Assembly (NCBI GenBank): GCA_937926195.1
Contig: CALEXZ010000118.1
Coordinates: 1-22,668, forward strand
Reading direction: 5' to 3'
Source of the DNA: an uncultured Actinomyces sp.
Lineage (GTDB): Bacteria; Actinomycetota; Actinomycetes; Actinomycetales; Actinomycetaceae
DNA: 22,668 nucleotides
The position numbers and the translations under genes were made by a program. How positions within the stretch are numbered: the stretch's first letter is position 1; every line of letters starts with the position of its first letter. The notes under the pieces were generated by a model. That model made no database searches. It was not told the DNA's origin and worked only from the letters and a program-made list of their open reading frames with translations. Shown piece after piece: positions 1 to 6,682 of the stretch.

Positions 1-54
1 GAACCCGCGCAATCTGCTTGGAAGGCAGAGGCTCTACCATTGAGCTACACCCGC
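1..54 (-). tRNA. tRNA-Gly (anticodon TCC), 3' end cut off by the window
   Basis: Read on the minus strand from base 54, the sequence gives an acceptor strand GCGGGTG, a D-arm GCTC-loop-GAGC, an anticodon stem TCTGC/GCAGA around the loop CTTCCAA (anticodon TCC, decoding GGA), and the start of the T-arm GCGGGTTC. The last part of the T-arm and the 3' acceptor strand lie outside the window. The anticodon is flanked by the expected T on its 5' side and A on its 3' side. It lies 64 bp downstream of rpmF in the same direction. Confidence 0.93.
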
Positions 55-118
55 GAGGGGAAGGACCTGACCTCACGCGGAGGCGTCGGCCCACCCGGGT
101 CTGAGCACCCCGTGCGTC

Positions 119-283
119 TCAGTGCTCGATGAGACCAGTCTTGTAGGCCTTCGCCAGGCGGCGGGGCACGGTGATCTCGCGACCGGCGACGCGGATGGTG
201 TTGAGCTCGGTGAGCTCCGCCTTCCACTGCGAACGGCGGTTACGGGTGTTGCTGCGGGACATCTTCCGCTTCGGCACTGCCAT
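119..283 (-). CDS. rpmF: 50S ribosomal protein L32, cysteine-free type
   Basis: This 54-residue protein of the large ribosomal subunit begins MAVPKRKMSRSNTRNRRSQWK, the L32 signature. The rest of the protein has no cysteine, so the zinc-ribbon CXXC pairs of the C+ form are missing and it belongs to the zinc-independent C- form. Mycobacteria use this form as their L32, while Streptomyces keep it as a paralogue beside a C+ copy. I chose the ATG at 283 because a GAGAGGAG ribosome site lies just upstream and the homologous N-terminus starts there; the in-frame extension upstream has no family match. Whether this genome also has a C+ copy cannot be seen here. Confidence 0.95.
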   Translation of the reverse strand: MAVPKRKMSRSNTRNRRSQWKAELTELNTIRVAGREITVPRRLAKAYKTGLIEH

Positions 284-309
284 GAGCCCGCTCCTCTCAA
301 AACGTCTGG

Positions 310-350
310 GGATCCTTCGATCCAACGAAACTGGACCGAGGGACACCATA
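310..350 (-). promoter_or_regulatory. possible rpmF promoter and leader hairpin
   Basis: On the minus strand a TATGGT hexamer (345-350) could be a -10 box, about 60 bp upstream of the rpmF start. Its -35 partner is not convincing. Between it and the gene, GGATC (310-314) and GATCC (319-323) form a 5-bp hairpin with a CTTC loop in the predicted leader. No Zur-like operator was recognised. This is a weak call. Confidence 0.3.
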
Positions 351-473
351 ACGACTCGGAGTAACCCGGTTCCACTCCATGACCGCCGCTGCCGTGTGAG
401 ATCGCTCCCTCAGCCCGCAGGCGGCGGGTCCTCGCCGTGCCCGCCGGCCGGGCCGGTCTGCGACGATGCCACC

Positions 474-1154
474 ATGTCATCCTCCCCGGCCGCCAGCCCC
501 GTCCTCACCCTGGTCCACGGTCGCCAGCCGGAGACCGAGCTTGAGGTCAAGCGCTCACGCTTCCTGGCCCGGGCCGCACGCACGGACACCGAGGCCGAGG
601 CACGGGCCTTCGTCGCCGAGGTCCGCGGCGAGCACCCCACCGCACGCCACCACTGCTCGGCCTTCGTCGTCGGCGTCCCCGGGGCGCTGCCCGTCGAGCG
701 CTCCAACGACGACGGTGAGCCCTCCGGCTCGGCGGGCCAGCCGATCCTCGAGGTCCTGCGAGGCACGGGCCTGGTTGGGGTGAGCGTCGTCGTCACCCGG
801 TACTTCGGCGGCACGCTGCTGGGCACGGGGGGCCTCGTGCGGGCCTACTCCCAGGCCGCGGCGCAGGCGCTCGACGCCGCCCGCCGCGCCCGCCTCGTCA
901 CCCGCCACCTGTGGGACGTGCGCGTGCCCGTCGCCGAGGCGGGCCGGCTGGAGGCCGAGCTGCGAGCGCTGGCGGGCGCCCGTGAGGACTCGCCCGACGT
1001 CGAGGAGACGGTCTGGGGCCCCACCCACGCCGTCCTCCTGTTGTCGACCGCCTCGGCGGAGGCCGCCGCGCTCACCGAGACGCTCGCTGCCCTCAGCCAG
1101 GGCACGGCCGTGCCCCAGGCGGCGGGCAGCCGGGTCGTCGAGCTGCCCTGCTGA
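474..1154 (+). CDS. YigZ/IMPACT family protein
   Basis: This 226-residue cytoplasmic protein belongs to the IMPACT/YigZ (UPF0029) family. Its biochemical role in bacteria is not settled; the eukaryotic relative IMPACT regulates the GCN2 stress kinase. The N-terminal half carries the family motifs: EVKRSRFLA, a conserved HHCSAF segment, NDDGEPSGSAGQPIL, and VVVTRYFGGTLLGTGGLVRAY. The C-terminal 80 or so residues form the less conserved domain of YigZ proteins. The reading frame stays open far upstream, but the ATG at 474 places the family motifs at the usual distance from the N-terminus. No clear ribosome site precedes it, so translation may be leaderless. It is divergent from rpmF, and a strong stem-loop follows directly. 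Confidence 0.9.
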   Translation: MSSSPAASPVLTLVHGRQPETELEVKRSRFLARAARTDTEAEARAFVAEVRGEHPTARHHCSAFVVGVPGALPVERSNDDGEPSGSAGQPILEVLRGTGLVGVSVVVTRYFGGTLLGTGGLVRAYSQAAAQALDAARRARLVTRHLWDVRVPVAEAGRLEAELRALAGAREDSPDVEETVWGPTHAVLLLSTASAEAAALTETLAALSQGTAVPQAAGSRVVELPC

Positions 1155-1156
1155 GC

Positions 1157-1192
1157 CCCGGTGACGCCTCCCGCCCGGGGGCCGTCACCGGG
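1157..1192. terminator. stem-loop between convergent genes
   Basis: CCCGGTGACG (1157-1166) pairs perfectly with CGTCACCGGG (1183-1192) around a 16-base loop. It starts 2 bases after the YigZ stop and ends 9 bases before the rloB stop on the other strand, so it can serve both genes. There is no T tract, as is usual for actinobacterial terminators. Confidence 0.7.
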
Positions 1193-1201
1193 CGCCCCGG
1201 G

Positions 1202-1804
1202 TCATGACGACGAAAGCAGACCAACGCTCCGAAGAAGATGAGGCATGGTCGTTGACGGGCACGGACCCTGCGTGTCGAGGGCGGGCTCGTCAACGTGGGG
1301 CAAGTGGCAGCGGGTGGCGGCACGCTCCGCCTGGTCCCAGGGGAAGTCGAGGGGAAGGGATTTCCCCTCCTTCTGACTCAGGTCGGTCAGTTTGCGGTAG
1401 TGCTCCTGAGCCTCCTTCTGGCTGGGATAACTGCCGACGGCGGCGTAGTGAGCGATGAGCCAGACCTCGAAACAGGGAACGGAGACAACACCGTGGACCG
1501 CCGTGTGCCTCGTCGATAGCTTTCGGCAGCGTGTGAGGAACTCAGAACGGTCCTGACCATCGTGGTCGACGACGATCCACACCTCGTCGAACGCGTTCAG
1601 GTCCCAGCGCGGCCCGCTCAGCTCCTTGAGCACCGTCAGGGGATCTCCGTCAATGAACTTCACTGTGATGGAGTACCTCATGCGGTCGGCGCGACGTTTG
1701 AGACCGTCCAAGTAGCTGCGCTCGGTGTTCCTACCGTTCGTGAGCAGGAGGACCGCACGTCGCTCATCTCGATGCTGGCGCCCTTGACGTCCACGAGGCA
1801 CCAT
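1202..1804 (-). CDS. rloB: RloB-like Toprim-fold protein of an AbiL-type defence pair
   Basis: This 200-residue protein matches the RloB family, the second component of AbiL-type abortive-infection pairs, thought to be a Toprim-fold nuclease. A basic N-terminus is followed by LLLTNGRNTE at about 19-28, where the family usually has TEGxxTE. Glu28 is the expected first metal ligand. The acidic VVDHDG motif (78-83) and the hallmark FEVWLIAHY (112-120) follow. The C-terminal PSTTMPHLLRSV resembles the normal end of RloB proteins, so the gene looks complete. The ATG at 1804 lies one base after the ATPase stop (TGA G ATG), implying translational coupling. Its base composition looks less G+C-rich than the flanking genes, consistent with transfer. 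Family assignment is strong. The defence role is inferred from the family and pairing. Confidence 0.85.
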   Translation of the reverse strand: MVPRGRQGRQHRDERRAVLLLTNGRNTERSYLDGLKRRADRMRYSITVKFIDGDPLTVLKELSGPRWDLNAFDEVWIVVDHDGQDRSEFLTRCRKLSTRHTAVHGVVSVPCFEVWLIAHYAAVGSYPSQKEAQEHYRKLTDLSQKEGKSLPLDFPWDQAERAATRCHLPHVDEPALDTQGPCPSTTMPHLLRSVGLLSSS

Positions 1805-1805
1805 C

Positions 1806-3107
1806 TCAGTGGTTGTCCGTCATCGAGGCGATGAAGCGGCGGATACCCGAGGTGTCTACCCGTGGGATGGCGCCGAAGGTACCGGCGAGGTAGCGGCGTT
1901 GCTTGTTGGTGCCCTTCCGGGTCGAGGCGAAAGCAGACAACGCAAGCAGGTCGCTGGCACCGTCGTCGTTCTTCTCACACAGCCAGACCTCACCGCTGTC
2001 GAGGAGCTGAACAGGAGAGTTGTCGAGCAAGGAGGTGTCGTGCGTCGTGAACACGATCTGGGCGCCGCGCGTGTTGAGATCTGGGTCCTTGAAGAGCTCC
2101 ACCAAGGCGGCGGTGAGAGTCGGATGCAGGCTCGCGTCGAGCTCGTCAATGCACAGGACCTGACCAAGACGCAGGGCGTCGACGGCGGGTCCGACTGTCG
2201 CCAACCATGTCTGCGTGCCCTGGCTCTCCTGACCGATCCGCAGCTGATGGCGCTGACCGTCGGCACCGAGGTGATGGAAGACCAGGTTGCGCTGAAGCTC
2301 CTGGAGGACGGGCTCGGGGATCTCGGTGTCCTCGTCCTCATTCCAGGGCAGGCGTCGAAGCAGATCGAGGACCTCCCTGGGGACCTCCTGCTCCTCAAGC
2401 GTGACACCAGCGATACCGACGTCAGCAGCTTGCACAATGGTGTCGCAGAGCTCCTTCCACTCCTCCGGGCTCTCCGCCAGGCGACCCATTACCCACCTCA
2501 GCCGGGCGAAACGCTCCTCATCGCTGTGATGGATGAAACGCATGGTGCGCAGGCTGCGCGCGACGGGCGCCAGCGTCGCGTGCTTGTACCTCAGGGCGAC
2601 AGCGAGGAAGAGGTCCTTGATCGTTGTGATCCGGCTGACCTCGTGGGTCGCACCCCGCAGCGAGGCGCCGGCCTCGATGACGGGAATGTCCTCACCCTCG
2701 GCCTGGGTGCGGACGAAGACCTTGCGCCACCGCGGACCGGCCGCCCACAGCTCCTCGCGCGCGATGCCCCACCGGTGGGCCTCGACGCTGTAGCTGTAGC
2801 GCTCGCTCTCGTGCGTGAAGGAGATGGAGAAGCGCGAGGGCCGGGTGCGCTGCTCGTCGTCGAGGGCGAAGGGCTGGTGAAGGATGTCGCGCTGGCCGCC
2901 GACGGCGTGGTGCAGGCAGTCGAGGGCGTCCAGGAGCGTGGACTTGCCCGAGGCGTTGGCACCGAAGACCGCGGCCACCCGCCAGGTCTGCTCCTGCCAC
3001 GTGCTACCCGAACGCGGCGTCAGCGTCCGCAGTGACTCGCAGGTGAGGTCAAGCGTGGCCTCCTCGGCGAAGCAGCGGTAGTTCTCCACGGTGAAGTCGA
3101 GCAGCAT
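1806..3107 (-). CDS. AAA family ATPase (RloA/AbiLi-like), partner of RloB
   Basis: This 433-residue ABC/SMC-type ATPase is the presumed sensor or motor of a two-gene defence module. The N-terminus MLLDFTVENYRCF is typical of the AAA_15/AAA_21 group. Walker A is GANASGKST (49-57). An ABC-like signature ESQGT lies at 294-298, Walker B at VLCIDELDASLHP (317-329), and the switch histidine in TTHDTSLLD (354-362). The middle, about 60-290, is a less conserved insertion between the two halves of the nucleotide-binding domain. The C-terminal RRYLAGTFGAIP (404-415) is characteristic of the AbiLi branch. I prefer the ATG at 3107; an in-frame TTG at 3116 would add three residues. Neither has a clear ribosome site. 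No frame break is seen, so the pair appears intact. Phage defence is inferred, not shown. Confidence 0.85.
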   Translation of the reverse strand: MLLDFTVENYRCFAEEATLDLTCESLRTLTPRSGSTWQEQTWRVAAVFGANASGKSTLLDALDCLHHAVGGQRDILHQPFALDDEQRTRPSRFSISFTHESERYSYSVEAHRWGIAREELWAAGPRWRKVFVRTQAEGEDIPVIEAGASLRGATHEVSRITTIKDLFLAVALRYKHATLAPVARSLRTMRFIHHSDEERFARLRWVMGRLAESPEEWKELCDTIVQAADVGIAGVTLEEQEVPREVLDLLRRLPWNEDEDTEIPEPVLQELQRNLVFHHLGADGQRHQLRIGQESQGTQTWLATVGPAVDALRLGQVLCIDELDASLHPTLTAALVELFKDPDLNTRGAQIVFTTHDTSLLDNSPVQLLDSGEVWLCEKNDDGASDLLALSAFASTRKGTNKQRRYLAGTFGAIPRVDTSGIRRFIASMTDNH

Positions 3108-3144
3108 AGACGCCAATGTACTCTACAGAAGGTCGATACGGGAA

Positions 3145-3173
3145 GAAATTTCCGAGACCGTCTCACTCGTGAG
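3145..3173. promoter_or_regulatory. cluster of short inverted repeats upstream of the ATPase-RloB operon
   Basis: Three small palindromes lie side by side 38-66 bp before the ATPase start: GAAATTTC (3145-3152), GAGACCGTCTC (3154-3164) and CTCAC-TC-GTGAG (3162-3173). The stretch is A+T-richer than the surroundings. This is where a promoter and operator for the minus-strand operon would be expected, but no convincing -10/-35 pair was found. No gene was seen in 3108-3334. Confidence 0.3.
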
Positions 3174-3234
3174 CCCATCTGCGTCCCTTGGAGGCGTCGG
3201 CGAGTACGTCACTGCGGACCAGCATGCGGTCCCC

Positions 3235-3265
3235 TTGACGCCCGCCCCGCCAGTCGGTCTATGGT
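3235..3265 (+). promoter_or_regulatory. predicted promoter of the cysK-cysE transcript
   Basis: TTGACG (3235-3240) is a good -35 box. TATGGT (3260-3265) lies 19 bases downstream, and the overlapping TCTATG (3258-3263) gives a 17-base spacer. Transcription would start near 3272, leaving about 60 bases before the Cys-rich leader ORF at 3335. A small GGGCG/CGCCC hairpin (3278-3290) lies in that leader. Confidence 0.5.
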
Positions 3266-3334
3266 CCCCACAACACCGGGCGGCCCGCCCAGACGGCGGC
3301 CGAGCCCGCCACGCGCACGGAAGGGAGGACCCCC

Positions 3335-3391
3335 ATGACGGCGACCAGCCTCATGCGCGCGATGTCCCCCTCCTGCTGCCAGTGTCGATAG
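3335..3391 (+). CDS. cysteine-rich leader peptide of the cys operon
   Basis: This 18-codon ORF encodes MTATSLMRAMSPSCCQCR and stops with TAG. It has a strong ribosome site, AGGGAGG, six bases before the ATG. Three of its last five codons are Cys codons (TGC 3374, TGC 3377, TGT 3383) in a background where Cys is rare, and it lies about 200 bp upstream of the cysteine synthase gene. That is the layout of an attenuation leader peptide: ribosomes pausing at Cys codons when cysteinyl-tRNA is scarce would change folding of the transcript. Cys-rich upstream ORFs acting as cysteine-responsive attenuators are known in mycobacteria. The last Cys codon and the stop lie inside a hairpin arm. The peptide itself probably has no function. 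Confidence 0.7.
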   Translation: MTATSLMRAMSPSCCQCR

Positions 3392-3461
3392 GGCGCCAGG
3401 CCTCGACACCGTGCGCGCGTCGCTGCGCGCATGCCCGGCGCTCGGGCTCCCCAAGCGAGCC
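3382..3461 (+). promoter_or_regulatory. putative cysteine attenuator hairpins
   Basis: GTGTCGA (3382-3388), covering the third Cys codon of the leader ORF, pairs with TCGACAC (3403-3409). A second hairpin follows, TGCGCGC (3412-3418) with GCGCGCA (3425-3431), extendable by two pairs. A third, GGCTC (3445-3449) with GAGCC (3457-3461), lies next. A ribosome stalled at the Cys codons would block the first hairpin. Which structure ends transcription is not clear, as no U tract follows. The rest of the leader up to 3589 is G+C-rich, with one more CCCCGG/CCGGGG hairpin near 3535-3561 and no other gene. Confidence 0.45.
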
Positions 3462-3589
3462 TCCTCCCCCGCCACCGCGCCCAGGCGCACCGCGACAGTG
3501 GCACCCCCGTCGTCGTCGGGCCCCGCGCCCGGCACCCCGGCCGCAGCCCCGCCACCCGGGGCGCGCCTTACCCGTATGAAAGAAGCACC

Positions 3590-4513
3590 ATGACGTACCT
3601 GTCCAACATCACCGAGGCCGTCGGCAACACCCCGCTGGTCAAGATCAACCGCGTCGTCTCGGGCCCCGCCACCGTCCTGGCCAAGGTCGAGGCCTTCGAG
3701 CCCGCCAGCAGCGTCAAGGACCGTATCGCCCTGTCGATCGTCCGCGACGCCGAGGCCTCGGGCGCTCTCAGGCCCGGAGGCACCATCGTCGAGGCCACCA
3801 GCGGCAACACCGGCGTCGGCCTGGCCATGGTCGGCGCCGCCCTGGGGTACAAGGTCGTCATCACGATGCCCGAGACCATGTCCAAGGAGCGTCGTGCGCT
3901 CATGCGCGCCTTCGGCGCCGAGCTCGTCCTCACCAGCGAGGGCGGCGTCGCCGGGGCCGTCAGGCACGCCGAGGAGATCCAGGCCGCCACCCCCAACTCG
4001 ATCCTCGCCTCCCAGTTCGCCAACCCTGCCAACCCCAGGGCCCACCGGGAGACCACCGCCCTGGAGATCCTGGAGCAGGTGGAGCGCATCGACGCCTTCG
4101 TCGCCGGCATCGGCACGGGTGGCACCCTCACCGGCGTCGGCACCGTCCTGCGTGACAAGGTCCCCGGCATCAGGATCTACGGCGTCGAGCCCACCGAGTC
4201 CCCGCTGCTGAGCGAGGGCACGGCCGCCCCCCACAAGATCCAGGGCCTGGGAGCCAATTTGGTCCCCGCGGTCCTCGACCAGGGCATCTGGGACGAGCTG
4301 GTGCACATCAGCTCCGACGAGGCCCTCGCCTACGCCCGCCGCGCCGCCCGGGAGGAGGGGCTGCTCGTCGGCATCTCCTCCGGCGCCGCCCTGGCCGCCG
4401 CGGACCTGCTCTCCCAGCGCCCCGAGCTCGCCGGCAAGACCATCGTCACGGTCCTGCCGGACACGGGTGAGCGCTACCTGTCCACCCCGCTGTACAGCGA
4501 GTACCTCAACTGA
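3590..4513 (+). CDS. cysK: cysteine synthase A (O-acetylserine sulfhydrylase)
   Basis: This 307-residue PLP enzyme makes cysteine from O-acetylserine and sulfide in the cytoplasm. PLP would be bound by Lys43 in SSVKDR. The substrate loop ATSGNTGVG (69-77), the phosphate-binding GTGGT (175-179), HKIQGLGA (215-222), GISSGAA (261-267) and the C-terminal DTGERYLST are all as in CysK, and the length is normal. I chose the ATG at 3590, nine bases after a GAAAGAAG ribosome site; the open frame upstream has no family match. The gene follows the Cys-rich leader and precedes cysE by 99 bp on the same strand, which fits a small cysteine operon. No deviation from the family was noted. Confidence 0.97.
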   Translation: MTYLSNITEAVGNTPLVKINRVVSGPATVLAKVEAFEPASSVKDRIALSIVRDAEASGALRPGGTIVEATSGNTGVGLAMVGAALGYKVVITMPETMSKERRALMRAFGAELVLTSEGGVAGAVRHAEEIQAATPNSILASQFANPANPRAHRETTALEILEQVERIDAFVAGIGTGGTLTGVGTVLRDKVPGIRIYGVEPTESPLLSEGTAAPHKIQGLGANLVPAVLDQGIWDELVHISSDEALAYARRAAREEGLLVGISSGAALAAADLLSQRPELAGKTIVTVLPDTGERYLSTPLYSEYLN

Positions 4514-4539
4514 GGTCCCACCGGGCACCCCACCCGAGG

Positions 4540-4585
4540 CCAACGGCGACCCGCCCGGGAACAGGAGGGCCGCCGTCGGCGTTGG
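4540..4585 (+). promoter_or_regulatory. stem-loop between cysK and cysE
   Basis: CCAACGGCGAC (4540-4550) pairs with GTCGGCGTTGG (4575-4585) with one mismatch and a 24-base loop. It may end part of the cysK transcript, stabilise it, or tune cysE expression. No promoter for cysE alone was recognised. Confidence 0.4.
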
Positions 4586-4612
4586 GCCACCTGAGAACTA
4601 CCCAGGAGCAGC

Positions 4613-5230
4613 ATGAACGCCACCCCCCAGGCCGCAGGCAGGAACGGCCGTCCGACGGCGAGGCGCCGTCGCAGCGTCCTCGACCTCGCCAAGGAGGACC
4701 TCGCCACCGCGCGCAGGCAGGACCCGGCCGCCCGCACGAGCGCCGAGGTGGCGCTGCTGTACCCCGGTGTCCACGCCGTGTGGGCCTACCGTCTCGCGCA
4801 CCGCCTGTGGAGCAAGGGCCACCGCTTCGCCGCCCGGGCGGTCTCCCAGACGGCCCGGGGCCTGACCGGCATCGAGATCCACCCGGCGGCGACCATCGGG
4901 CGGCGCCTGTTCATCGACCACGGCATGGGCGTGGTCATCGGTGAGACCGCTCAGGTCGGTGACGACGTGCTCATCTACCACGGGGTCACGCTCGGCGGGG
5001 TCTCCACCCGCCCCGGCAAGCGTCACCCCACCATCGGCAACGGCGTCCAGATCGGGGCCGGGGCCAAGGTGCTGGGGCCGGTCACCGTGGAGGACAACGC
5101 GCGTATCGGCGCCAACGCGGTCCTGGTGAAGAACCTGCCGGCCGCGCACGTGGGCGTGGGCGTGCCAGCCCGGGTGCGTGACCCGCGCACGGACCCCGAG
5201 CTCATGATGGACCCGACGATCTACATCTGA
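4613..5230 (+). CDS. cysE: serine O-acetyltransferase
   Basis: This 205-residue enzyme acetylates serine with acetyl-CoA to give O-acetylserine, the substrate of the CysK encoded just upstream. After a basic N-terminus and a helical domain, the left-handed beta-helix hexapeptide repeats run from about 85 to 190. His103 in IDHGMGVVIGE and His138 in KRHPTIG match the two histidines of the CysE active site; YHGVTLGG (122-129) lies between them. An AGGAG site precedes the ATG by four bases. The protein ends in isoleucine (DPTIYI); in characterised CysE proteins a C-terminal Ile inserts into the CysK active site to form the cysteine synthase complex. The length is that of the short EpsC/CysE type. 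Confidence 0.96.
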   Translation: MNATPQAAGRNGRPTARRRRSVLDLAKEDLATARRQDPAARTSAEVALLYPGVHAVWAYRLAHRLWSKGHRFAARAVSQTARGLTGIEIHPAATIGRRLFIDHGMGVVIGETAQVGDDVLIYHGVTLGGVSTRPGKRHPTIGNGVQIGAGAKVLGPVTVEDNARIGANAVLVKNLPAAHVGVGVPARVRDPRTDPELMMDPTIYI

Positions 5231-5235
5231 TCCCG

Positions 5236-5266
5236 GCCCGGGGCGGAACGCTGCCCGCACCCGGGC
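5236..5266. terminator. stem-loop between convergent cysE and hydrolase genes
   Basis: GCCCGGG (5236-5242) pairs with CCCGGGC (5260-5266) across a 17-base loop. It lies between the cysE stop and the stop of the minus-strand hydrolase, so it probably serves both. No T tract is present. Confidence 0.5.
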
Positions 5267-5276
5267 GCCGTCCCTC

Positions 5277-6635
5277 TCAGCGCAGGACAGTGCCCCCGGC
5301 CAGGTCGACCAGACGCCGGAAGACCTCTCCCCCGCTGGCGCGCGAGCCGTCGTGCTCGTACTCGCTCGTGACCCAGGTGCGCAGGCCCGGCACGAGCGCG
5401 GCCGTCGCCAACGAGGTCTGCACGGGCACGTAGACGTCGCGGGCGTAGACGGCGGCGGCGCCGTCGACCCCGCTGGTGCGCAGGGCCTGCTCGTCGTACA
5501 GGCGCGGCCACTCGACGTCGGCCAGGGCCTGGGCCACCTCCAGCCAGGGGCGCAGGAGCGGGTCCCCCTCGATGACGGCCGGGCTCACGTGCTCGCCGGT
5601 GAGCAGGGTGGGGTCCTCGTCGAAGACGGCCGGACGCACCCGCTCTGCCGCCCAGGCCGTGCGGCCGCCGTCGGCCCAGCAGGACTCGTGGATGACGGCG
5701 TACAGCGGGTTGCGGGCGGAGAAGGCGAGCGAGTCGGCGAGGTCGCAGCGCAGCGCCCAGCCGGCGGGGTCGCGCTCCAGCAGGTGGTGCAGGCGGTCCA
5801 TGCCGCCGCTGGCGCCCAGCAGGGAGCCGAGCGAACGGACCCGCTCAGGCCCCACGGGCGCGCCGTGCGGGTCCCGCAGGTCGCCGCGCGCGGCGGCCTC
5901 GACGAGGGCGGCCACGCGGTCGCGGTCGCCGGGGTAGCGGGCGTAGTACTCCTCGCTCTTGAGCCGCATCGCCTCGTAGGTCAGGGCGTAGACCTCGTCG
6001 ATCGCCACCCCGACGGCGGGCAGGCCCCCGGTGATGTGGACGCGCTCGAGCGAGTCGGCGTGGGCGCTGAGGTAGCGCAGGCAGCAGAAGCCCCCGAAGG
6101 ACTGGCCCAGCAGGCTCCACCGCTCGATGCCCAGCTCGCGGCGCAGGTCCTCGCAGTCCTCGACGATCTCGTCGGCCCGCAGGTGGGTGAGCAGGCGGGC
6201 CGTGCCTTCGGCGTCGCCGCCGGCGTCCGGGTGGTCCACCGGCGTCGAGCGGCCGGTGCCGCGCTGGTCGACGAGGATGACGCGGTAGTGCTCGAGGACG
6301 GCGCCCAGCCAGCCCAGGCCCGCGTCAGCGCTGGGGCGCGGCGCCTCGCAGCCGGGGCCTCCCTGGAGGAAGACGAGGGGTGGGCGGGCCAGGGGGTCCG
6401 AGGCCGTGGCACCCGGGACGGCGCGGGCGACCTCCCGGGCGTAGACGGTGAGCGTGGCGCTGCCGTCGGGCCAGGTGTCGCCGCCTCCGCTGCGGTCCAG
6501 CGGGACGGTGAGGTGGTGCTCGCGGGTCAGTAGCCCGGCGGTGGCACAGCTCCAGGGGCCAGAGACCAGGCGCGCGGCATCCGCAGAGGTGGGCGAGGCG
6601 GGCCCTGTCGGCCCGCTCGTCGGTGTCGGTGTCAT
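5277..6635 (-). CDS. prolyl iminopeptidase-like alpha/beta hydrolase (peptidase S33)
   Basis: This 452-residue enzyme probably removes N-terminal proline or similar residues from peptides. The oxyanion region FLQGGPGCEAPRP lies at 89-101, where the family has HGGPG. DQRGTGRS (123-130) follows, and the nucleophile elbow is GQSFGG with Ser179. Asp400 in ARDVYVPVQ and His428 in EYEHDG sit where the other triad members are expected. The first 40 residues are rich in Pro, Thr and Ser and have no signal-peptide pattern, so the protein is probably cytoplasmic. The ATG at 6635 lacks a clear ribosome site. It follows the nei-like gene by 47 bp on the same strand and may share its transcript. The exact peptide specificity is not certain. 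Confidence 0.85.
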   Translation of the reverse strand: MTPTPTSGPTGPASPTSADAARLVSGPWSCATAGLLTREHHLTVPLDRSGGGDTWPDGSATLTVYAREVARAVPGATASDPLARPPLVFLQGGPGCEAPRPSADAGLGWLGAVLEHYRVILVDQRGTGRSTPVDHPDAGGDAEGTARLLTHLRADEIVEDCEDLRRELGIERWSLLGQSFGGFCCLRYLSAHADSLERVHITGGLPAVGVAIDEVYALTYEAMRLKSEEYYARYPGDRDRVAALVEAAARGDLRDPHGAPVGPERVRSLGSLLGASGGMDRLHHLLERDPAGWALRCDLADSLAFSARNPLYAVIHESCWADGGRTAWAAERVRPAVFDEDPTLLTGEHVSPAVIEGDPLLRPWLEVAQALADVEWPRLYDEQALRTSGVDGAAAVYARDVYVPVQTSLATAALVPGLRTWVTSEYEHDGSRASGGEVFRRLVDLAGGTVLR

Positions 6636-6682
6636 GCGGCCACGCTACCCACCGGCAGCCCCGGGGCGGGTCTCGGCTGGTC

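Noticed and set aside
1809..3035. 408-codon open frame on the plus strand opposite the ATPase gene
   Set aside because: Its translation has no family motifs, while the minus strand encodes a complete ATPase. Long antisense frames are common in high-G+C DNA.
1193..3234. Insertion sequence or integrative element ends around the defence pair
   Set aside because: No transposase, integrase, terminal inverted repeat or target-site duplication could be recognised at either boundary.
3392..3589. T-box or SAM riboswitch upstream of cysK
   Set aside because: No T-box sequence or SAM riboswitch core was seen; the Cys-codon leader explains the region better.
3209..4543. 444-codon open frame on the minus strand opposite cysK
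   Set aside because: The product is a low-complexity Gly/Asp/Ala-rich translation, the mirror of the cysK codon pattern, with no recognisable domain.
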